A stretch of DNA of 64,000 nt from Atrina japonica (Eukaryota; Mollusca; Bivalvia; Pterioida; Pinnidae). The stretch covers positions 407,001 through 471,000 of the forward strand of contig BROG01000030.1 in NCBI GenBank assembly GCA_030159075.1, in the 5' to 3' direction. Below, piece by piece: positions 61,301 through 64,000 of this stretch. The notes below the pieces were generated by a model, which was not told the origin of the DNA, made no database searches, and saw only the letters and a program-made list of their open reading frames with translations. Positions within the stretch are counted from its first letter, which is position 1. Each line of letters begins with the position of its first letter. Position numbers and translations under genes: made by a program.

Positions 61301-63290
61301 GCAGAATAACAGAATTTTTACATTACTTAATAAAAATTAATAGATATATACAATATATATACAATATATACATATATTTAAATATGTAAATATTAGCATG
61401 CTATATATATGAGTGAGAATATATACCTCTCTTTGGTTTTTCTTCTTTTTTCTTCCTTTTTTCCTTCTTTTCCATCATTTTTCTAGACCATTGTTTACAT
61501 TCCGCTGTTGTAGATTCAAACATTTTTGAAAACTAAAAAAGAAAATTGTCAAATCTTATCATTTGTATAATGTAGCAGGATTGGCAACTCTTCATGTATA
61601 ATTATGTATACTTACTTACATATGTGTGTATACCTTACTAACAGTGTTATGATTGTTCCTAGCACAGTGACAAGAGTTTTTAACTATGCCATCTAGGAAA
61701 CCATTTTAATATTTTGGTCCTCCAATGTTATAAGATAGGGGCTCGAAGTCACCAAATTTACTCAATACTCAAGCTCAACTTTTATTTCATTATTTTTACT
61801 ATAGAATTGTTTATAAAACTTTTGGATTTTAGTGATTAGGAAACATATTATTATTTTTAATCATTTATATATAAATTTTTGCATCACACTTATGATTTTC
61901 CTTTAAAAAATGAATAAAAATGTTGAGTACGGTACTCAAGATTTGAGCACATACTCAAACATTTTTTTAATATTTCTGAAGCTTTCTTCAAATGGGCAAT
62001 ACTTTTTATCATTACTTACAATTGTATGCCATCAATATACAAACATGTCCAATTACAGGACAAAGTTTGCTAAAAGTTAGTTGAGCTTGAGTATTGAGTA
62101 AATTTGGTGACTTCGGGCCAGAATATGCAAGTGACCTTTTTGGGATGTTGCTTAAATCAGTAAAATGTTCACTACCCGTAAGTGTATTAATTAAATTCAA
62201 ATTCATAATTTATATTGTTAACAAATACGGTAGGAAAAAAACTATTTTTCCTGAATACAAAGGGATGTAGTAAAGCAGTGAGTTGATGTATTCCCCCTTT
62301 CCCCCATTAATACACTGATTTCAAGTCTCAGGTTCAAATGCATAATGTTTTATATAGGAGCCGAGATGAACTGAATGTGTTAAAGTCCTAGGTTTTACCA
62401 TTTGTTGGATTAAACCCCAAGCCTTCTACTTGCTAGGGGAAGACACAGAAAGTGTTTATATCCGATTTTTATAACAACACTAGATATCAAGATGGTGTAC
62501 ATATTAATTTATTCACAGTTATACAAGGACTCACCTTTTTACTTTGGTATGTTTAAACATGCAGTTTGACAGTTTATTACAAATGACAGTGAATAAACGT
62601 GCTACACAATAACTGGAAACAGCCAACGATTAATGATCATAGCAGAAAATTCAAAAGTGATCATTTCCTAACAGCAACTGATATGATGAAAGCTCATATC
62701 ATAAAATCATAATTCACATGCTACGGATATCATGACACTTTATCTCAATATTTGGTGAAATGTGATTGATATATGAGACAGTACTAAATAAATTGGTACA
62801 CTTCAGACACTGTAATACAAAGTAATAATGTGTTCTATGTGAAATAGATGTGAAATTTAGGTGAATAGGTTTCCTGTTATAAAAGGCCAAAAATAACATA
62901 GGTGAATATGTTTCCTGTCAAAAAGGTAAAAAATAACCTAGGTGAATAGGTTTCCTGTTGTAAAAGGCCAAAAATAACCTACATGAATAGGTTTTCCTGT
63001 TGTAAAAAATAACCTACATGAATATGTTTCCTATTGTAAAAGGTAAAAAATAACCTACGTGAATAGGTTTCCTGTTGTAAAAGGCCAACATTTCCTGGTA
63101 TTCAGTACCACATTCCTAAACTATAAAACCTGTTGAAATTTACTGGATGTTTCAGTAATCTTCAAAGTTATAGCATAAACAAAAATAAAACAATATCATC
63201 ATCAAAATGCCACTATATAAACACATCTCATGCTAGGTGAAAACATGTAAATAATACCTTTTTGTAGTAAAATCTATCGTCATCCATAGG
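29015..63290 (-). CDS. EFCAB7: EFCAB7-like EF-hand protein, 19 exons, 5' end missing
   Basis: In vertebrates EFCAB7 works with IQCE to hold the EVC-EVC2 complex at the base of the primary cilium in Hedgehog signalling. Exons in transcript order: 63258-63290, 61427-61532, 59440-59493, 55126-55182, 52743-52790, 51746-52222, 50829-50870, 45773-45799, 42831-42908, 39723-39820, 36974-37115, 36131-36237, 35377-35531, 35034-35167, 33098-33246, 31948-32094, 30299-30388, 29911-30018, 29015-29089. Phases agree throughout; total 2,127 nt. Matches to vertebrate EFCAB7 include GMFFLEEEDNNIISHQY, TTGCRLRK, DIFELADIDNNGYM, MWVTLESMGFNK and PFLLDVYAENC. The N-terminal EF-hands lie beyond the right edge. The linker encoded by exons 3-9 is about 260 residues, far longer than the vertebrate one. 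Identity is from remembered human sequence. Confidence 0.92.
29340..29820. repeat. Degenerate interspersed repeat in EFCAB7-like intron 18
   Basis: Three or four loose copies of 'accctagcttaaatgtgggcaaagttatgccctgacctgaaat', about 140 bp apart. Confidence 0.55.
29911..30018 (-). CDS. EFCAB7: EFCAB7-like exon 18
   Basis: SHSNVRVELDCSDSRNALSN..KSKSQM, 36 codons in phase 0. Aligns with human VIIHISNELSKNCINN. Acceptor TTTCAG, donor ATG|GTAAAT. Confidence 0.9.
30299..30388 (-). CDS. EFCAB7: EFCAB7-like exon 17
   Basis: GEKAKIKDMKDLYLYTYTGE..MVENK, 30 codons in phase 0; aligns with human NGDAKVMDGYENIIVHTYS..VIENK. Too short for simple ORF calling. Confidence 0.9.
30500..30662. repeat. Dispersed GACCACC-type repeat
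   Basis: 'agaccatctgcc', 'caagacaggtgg' and 'caagacaggtttcattgtaa' motifs of the family seen at 20.9-21.2 kb. Confidence 0.6.
30895..31061. mobile_element. 167-bp near-perfect inverted repeat (MITE-like hairpin)
   Basis: The left half starts AAGGCATAAAAGCTGTCAAA and the right half ends TTTGACAGCTTTTATGCCTT; the two halves pair almost along their full length about a centre near 30978. No coding content. Confidence 0.85.
31173..31765. repeat. 33-bp minisatellite, about 18 copies
   Basis: Unit GAATCCTTTCACACTAGACT-ATGAACATAATGT with an ACATAATGT/TGTAATGT variant block; some units lack the ATGAC portion. Unit length divisible by three creates a false open frame (NVNPFTLDYEH repeats). In EFCAB7-like intron 16. 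Confidence 0.92.
31948..32094 (-). CDS. EFCAB7: EFCAB7-like exon 16
   Basis: AAPFLLDVYAENCDDMEVNV..KAICQSVMEK, 49 codons; human CPFVIDIYAEKC..KAICKSVL. Acceptor TTTTCAG, donor AAG|GTAAGA. Confidence 0.94.
32330..32690. repeat. CAAGGTCAAGGTCA-type dispersed repeat, two units
   Basis: Two units of about 150-160 bp ('aaggtcaaggtca..gtcaaaagtcaaggtcc..aaatgaaagct'), then 'gacaccaacaccaacgacacttgggg'. Resembles interspersed repeats common in molluscs. Confidence 0.55.
33098..33246 (-). CDS. EFCAB7: EFCAB7-like exon 15
   Basis: RLELHDGEITERGFIQLNEL..DDMWVTLESMGFNKELQIDE; human ELTRQGFMDLNLME..LWVTLHSMGYNKALEL. Split Glu codon (G|AG) with exon 14. Confidence 0.95.
33279..33430. repeat. About 55-bp tandem repeat near a splice acceptor
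   Basis: Three copies of 'gatatagtttaaacatatgtattctatactacgacatttcctatcag', starting about 30 bp upstream of exon 15. Confidence 0.75.
33610..34610. repeat. 16-17 bp minisatellite, about 60 copies
   Basis: Unit TTTATCAAGACAGGTGG with many variants, in EFCAB7-like intron 14. The core 'aagacaggtgg' also occurs in the dispersed GACCACC family, a possible source. Block-level repeats of about 250 bp are visible (33660 block recurs near 33950). Confidence 0.9.
35034..35167 (-). CDS. EFCAB7: EFCAB7-like exon 14 (EF-hand)
   Basis: RALKDIFELADIDNNGYMNR.. with EF loop DIDNNGYMNRDD; position 12 is Asp where human has Glu. Followed by NWYNIRTSDED..WEVVE. Acceptor TTGCAG, donor G|GTAAGA. Confidence 0.95.
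35377..35531 (-). CDS. EFCAB7: EFCAB7-like exon 13
   Basis: KQGIKCDLDAGTYHIIPFTT then GCRLRKRT..YSLSTAF; human GIYWLIPSTTGCRLRKK. Leaves with 2 nt, completing Lys in exon 14. Confidence 0.95.
35573..35662. repeat. (ACTC)n/(AC)n microsatellite
   Basis: Simple repeat just upstream of exon 13 in transcript terms. Confidence 0.95.
36131..36237 (-). CDS. EFCAB7: EFCAB7-like exon 12
   Basis: QPEGFVDTAVYIIRNKPD..AFSLHKDSRG; human VDTALYILKENES..CFTELRN. Acceptor TTCACAG with 2 nt completing Ala from exon 11's G. Confidence 0.88.
36590..37050 (-). repeat. 93-bp minisatellite carrying exon 11's end and splice donor
   Basis: On the minus strand the 3' half of exon 11 (..SSKV-VTIKPTTCKSLG) plus GTAAGTTTGTTATATCCCAACAG is repeated about five times. 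GTAAGT donors survive at the first three units (exon ends 36974, 36881, 36788); the last two units read GGGAAAGT. Each step adds 31 codons in frame. The array occupies the exon 11 - exon 12 intron. Confidence 0.9.
36974..37115 (-). CDS. EFCAB7: EFCAB7-like exon 11
   Basis: EWTHIGRKGMFFLEEEDNNI then ISHQYTLELNERSKVWVTIK and PTTCKSL; human DWQHMQSKGCFFLEEDGEII. The first donor (TTTGG|GTAAGT) is chosen because it gives the human-like length before VDTAVYI. Confidence 0.92.
37120..37775. repeat. 63-bp minisatellite, about 10 copies
   Basis: Unit ACACTGTCAGTTTTTACTTT-ACATAAAATGTAATG-ATCTAAGTCATGACACAGCA-AGTCCTTC. Starts a few bp upstream of the exon 11 acceptor. Two alternating variants (caatgg/taatga; acactg/acaatg). 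Its 215-residue frame is an artefact. Confidence 0.93.
38030..39702. repeat. 30-33 bp minisatellite, more than 50 copies
   Basis: Unit CATCTACAACATCAGTCATT-TTACAACAT(CTGT/ATGT/GT). Stretches to 20 bp before the exon 10 donor. Frames up to 435 residues are artefacts of unit length and low stop content. 37,780-38,030 is a looser precursor-like zone. Confidence 0.95.
39723..39820 (-). CDS. EFCAB7: EFCAB7-like exon 10
   Basis: DLPRPSPRGVKTGKGKNTPA..RQKLAEPSNLR; human ..RNSKLMEPNLIK before DWQHM. Acceptor TTTCAG, donor AGA|GTAAGA. Confidence 0.88.
40085..41890. repeat. 29-bp minisatellite, about 60 copies, with palindromic variants
   Basis: Unit GAACACTACAGAACAGCTAA-ACTGTTTGA in EFCAB7-like intron 9. 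A recurring variant contains the perfect palindrome AACAGTTTAAACTGTT and comes back at roughly regular multi-unit spacing, a higher-order repeat. Confidence 0.95.
42299..42550. mobile_element. MITE family A, copy 2
   Basis: Shares 'attttgggaaaatgccattgg', 'aattgggaattt', 'gcacacaca' and 'atgtattttgcatt' with 10922-11184 and 51274-51520. Confidence 0.65.
42831..42908 (-). CDS. EFCAB7: EFCAB7-like exon 9
   Basis: (G)EKDYVTPVPTQRKSLLHSSR then VDTDE; phase 1 in and out (78 nt). Acceptor GCTTCAG, donor G|GTAATT. Human counterpart region is TRSSLLSATRK. Confidence 0.8.
43395..44400. repeat. About 50-bp minisatellite, about 20 copies
   Basis: Unit ACATTTCTTACAATGCACTA-TACAAAAGTAGGAAAAAG-ACCTTCATGCA, decaying to the right. 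Confidence 0.9.
44400..45010. repeat. Degenerate CATGTGACATGTTGACATAC repeat
   Basis: About ten loose copies of 'atcatgtgacatgttgacatacaatatcctcatcagacacaatt', following the previous array. Confidence 0.8.
45773..45799 (-). CDS. EFCAB7: EFCAB7-like exon 8 (27-nt microexon)
   Basis: Encodes (V)GSRSLLSV(G). Acceptor TTTTCAG, donor CG|GTAGTT. It fits phase 1-1 and resembles the human TRSSLLS motif. Support is the fit of frame, splice sites and motif; it is short, so moderate confidence. Confidence 0.6.
45777..45894 (-). repeat. 59-bp tandem duplication of microexon plus acceptor
   Basis: Two copies with one mismatch. The copy nearer the 5' end of the transcript (45836-45894) has the acceptor and exon bases but lacks the donor. 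Confidence 0.9.
46409..46478. repeat. 22-bp tandem repeat
   Basis: Three to four copies of TGATAAATACTAAATGTATG. Confidence 0.85.
47085..47810. repeat. (TG)n-rich block with a longer-period repeat
   Basis: TG runs alternate with 'tcactgtgtgtg', 'gaatgtgcatgcatacaatg' and 'gtgagtgatgtgcattagt'; a superunit of about 190 bp is seen near 47270 and 47460. No gene. Confidence 0.9.
47811..50828 (-). other. EFCAB7-like intron 7, 3' part of window coordinates
   Basis: No exon recognised. Contains a 40-bp minisatellite at 49310-49556. Confidence 0.55.
49310..49556. repeat. 40-bp minisatellite, 6 copies
   Basis: Unit TAATACTGGACACTTTTAAA-GATACTATAAACAGGCCTGG; one unit lacks the GGCCTGG end. Confidence 0.92.
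50829..50870 (-). CDS. EFCAB7: EFCAB7-like exon 7 (42 nt)
   Basis: (S)DGGMFGSIASVKS(V). Acceptor AACACAG, donor CAG|GTAGCT; phase 1-1. Starts with GTGA like the other linker exons. Confidence 0.7.
51274..51520. mobile_element. MITE family A, copy 3
   Basis: Begins aggcctttttctgccaattt and ends gaaaaaggct; same internal motifs as copies 1 and 2. In EFCAB7-like intron 6-7 region. Confidence 0.68.
51746..52222 (-). CDS. EFCAB7: EFCAB7-like exon 6 (long Ser/Arg/Lys linker)
   Basis: 159-residue low-complexity exon, phase 1-1. Internal repeat about three times: TASRVSLASNKSASIRSK, RASRASLKSNKSVRSEK, TASRASLRSNKSHRGK. Later an acidic patch (SDDSEDDLIISSSR) and NTRRLSHSS, a PKA-type RRxS site. Donor A|GTAAGA; acceptor TTGAAG is weak, so the start may differ slightly. 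Confidence 0.78.
52315..52353. repeat. (GA)n microsatellite
   Basis: About 19 GA units, just upstream of exon 6 in transcript terms. Confidence 0.97.
52743..52790 (-). CDS. EFCAB7: EFCAB7-like exon 5 (48 nt)
   Basis: (S)ERPLSASVRSTTSSK(K). Acceptor ACTACAG, donor A|GTAAGA; phase 1-1. Resembles exons 3 and 4. Confidence 0.78.
53283..53456. repeat. 33-bp minisatellite, 5 copies
   Basis: Unit CCCCAAAAGTTTGGCAAAAT-CATACCAGAAATG. Confidence 0.95.
54331..54540 (-). mobile_element. tRNA-derived SINE copy 3
   Basis: Minus-strand start GGGCCTCTATGGCTGAGTGA; body shares 'atgaagtctctcac', 'tgtgagaaagtttgcca' and the end 'ctggctgccaccata' with the 16.2-kb copy. Confidence 0.72.
54950..55036. repeat. 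About 32-bp tandem repeat
   Basis: Three copies of GGAATACAGGATTAAGGCGA-ATAATTCAT. Confidence 0.85.
55126..55182 (-). CDS. EFCAB7: EFCAB7-like exon 4 (57 nt)
   Basis: (S)ENPLGSTTSFSSQKKENT(S). Acceptor TTTTAG, donor A|GTAAGA; phase 1-1. Confidence 0.78.
56392..56794. mobile_element. Tc1/mariner-like MITE, 403 bp
   Basis: Inverted ends CAG(C/T)(A/C)CC(C/A)TGCCAAAAGTGAG-TCAACTA, flanked by TA on both sides (56390-56391, 56795-56796). No transposase frame. Confidence 0.8.
57510..57685. repeat. Dispersed GACCACC-type repeat
   Basis: 'gtcaaacttgtttataaaagtcac..ggtggcctttataaagag..acaggtgtcctttata', a diverged member. Confidence 0.5.
59440..59493 (-). CDS. EFCAB7: EFCAB7-like exon 3 (54 nt)
   Basis: (G)EGSIGSQTSLRSTASHK(S). 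Acceptor ATAACAG, donor A|GTAAGA; phase 1-1. The segment TSLRSTASHKS resembles the ASRASLRSNKS repeat of exon 6. Confidence 0.78.
60230..61312. repeat. 30-bp minisatellite, about 35 copies
   Basis: Unit AATAGAATGACAAAATACAA-GTACAAACCT, most regular at 60460-60720, loose on both sides. Ends about 115 bp before the exon 2 donor. Open frames on both strands are artefacts. Confidence 0.93.
61427..61532 (-). CDS. EFCAB7: EFCAB7-like exon 2 of window
   Basis: FSKMFESTTAECKQWSRKMM followed by a Lys/Glu-rich tail (EKKEKRKKKEEKPKR). Aligns with human FCKLYMTTNEQCLKT just after the second EF-hand. Acceptor TTTTTTAG, donor G|GTATAT. Confidence 0.85.
61738..62119. mobile_element. 382-bp TIR element
   Basis: About 40-bp inverted arms: CGAAGTCACCAAATTTACTC.. 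at the left and ..GAGTAAATTTGGTGACTTCG at the right. No coding content. Confidence 0.8.
62862..63090. repeat. About 47-bp minisatellite, 5 copies
   Basis: Unit GAATAGGTTTCCTGTTGTAA-AAGGCCAAAAATAACCTACAT. Confidence 0.9.
63258..63290 (-). CDS. EFCAB7: EFCAB7-like exon 1 of window (33 nt, tentative)
   Basis: PMDDDRFYYKK joined to FSKMF mirrors human NADGKFDYIKFCKLY, the end of an EF loop. Donor AAG|GTATTA; acceptor GAAATAG has a poor pyrimidine tract. Upstream exons lie off the right edge. Confidence 0.55.
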
Positions 63291-63420
63291 CTATTTCAGT
63301 TAAATGTACAAAAATCTTATCAGAAAATGTACAAATGGCAAAGCTTTAATGTTTGTGAGAGTAAGGTGGGATATCAGATCATAATAATGTATATATACAT
63401 TCATAATATTTGAAACAGAG

Positions 63421-63627
63421 TTGATCATGTAAAACATCTGAAATAACACAAATAGGTCATATTGAACATGTGAAACAAAGAATATAGGTTATACCCAATA
63501 TGTGAAATATATATAAAACCCATATAGTTCAAACATGTGAAATAGTTTATATAGGTCATAGAAACCATGTGAATTACTTAATGTAGGTCATATAAAAGAT
63601 GGGAAATAGTTCATATAGGTCATACAA
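63421..63627. repeat. 35-40 bp degenerate repeat
   Basis: About five copies of 'catgtgaaatagtttatataggtcata'. Confidence 0.8.
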
Positions 63628-64000
63628 GAGGCCCAAGGGGCCTTAAGTTGCTCACCTGGCAAAATTGGTCAACATTGCAATAAGGGGCAACCTGACAATT
63701 TCGGCCCTACTGACTTTTTTGTAGATCTTTGCACACTGAACATTTGTGCTTCTTTCACTTTTACTCTACCTATTATACTTTTCAAGATAATGTCAAAAAC
63801 ATGAAAAATTTACAAAAAAGGGGAAATAACTCACATAAGGGTCGACCTGGAAATTTCCACCAAAATGAAATAATTGTAGATTTTTGCAAGCCACTTATTT
63901 TAAGGTAATTTTTTTTTCTCTCTAGCTTTAATAATTTTAGAGATACATATATTAAATCAAAAATATCTGCTGACTCATTCATTCTATTTTTAGCCATGGC
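63628..64000. mobile_element. GCTCACCTG-type repeat, partial
   Basis: Starts 'agaggcccaaggggcctt' then 'gttgctcacctggcaaaattggtcaa' and runs off the window; related in its end motif to 22099-23055. Confidence 0.55.

Overview
The window looks like nuclear DNA of a mollusc, most probably a bivalve. It is AT-rich, and its genes are split into many short exons with GT..AG introns. The introns are full of tandem minisatellites, tRNA-derived SINE-like repeats, small terminal-inverted-repeat elements and the GCTCACCTGA..TCAGGTGAGC type of repeat seen often in bivalve genomes. The species cannot be named from the sequence. Protein identities below rest on remembered vertebrate family sequences plus intron-phase bookkeeping; no search was run.

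Layout. (1) 1-3,652, minus strand: the first two coding exons of a leucine-rich-repeat protein, LRRC40; the rest lies off the left edge. (2) 3,653-4,091: a short divergent promoter with an E2F-type site (GCGGGAAA) 18 bp before the next start codon. (3) 4,092-24,990, plus strand: a complete 14-exon gene for origin recognition complex subunit 1 (ORC1), 920 predicted residues: BAH domain, long basic/serine-rich linker, AAA+ ATPase and C-terminal winged helix. The junction phases of all 14 exons agree and the exons sum to 2,763 nt. (4) 24,991-29,014: 3' flanks of two convergent genes, with minisatellites. (5) 29,015-63,290, minus strand: 19 exons of an EFCAB7-like gene (EF-hand protein of the ciliary base in vertebrate Hedgehog signalling). 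The C-terminus is complete; the N-terminal EF-hands lie off the right edge. The exons sum to 2,127 nt, a multiple of three. A linker of seven phase 1-1 exons, rich in Ser/Arg/Lys, is much longer than in vertebrates.

The most unusual signal is a recurring structure. Several tandem arrays are anchored on gene boundaries of these two genes, so that a splice donor (ORC1 exon 3, ORC1 exon 9, EFCAB7 window exon 11), a microexon with its acceptor (EFCAB7 window exon 8), or the last codons plus stop (ORC1 exon 14) has been copied in tandem into the adjoining intron or 3'UTR. In two arrays the extra donors stay in reading frame, so alternative donor choice could lengthen the protein by fixed steps. 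In the donor arrays the copy nearest the upstream exon gives the conserved protein.

Most of the remaining DNA is repeats. Nearly every EFCAB7 intron carries its own minisatellite with a private unit (29 to 93 bp); these give long but meaningless open frames. Non-autonomous DNA transposons (hAT-like, Tc1/mariner-like and others) sit in ORC1 and EFCAB7 introns. ORC1, EFCAB7 and LRRC40 all map to the short arm of human chromosome 1, so the cluster probably reflects ancient synteny.
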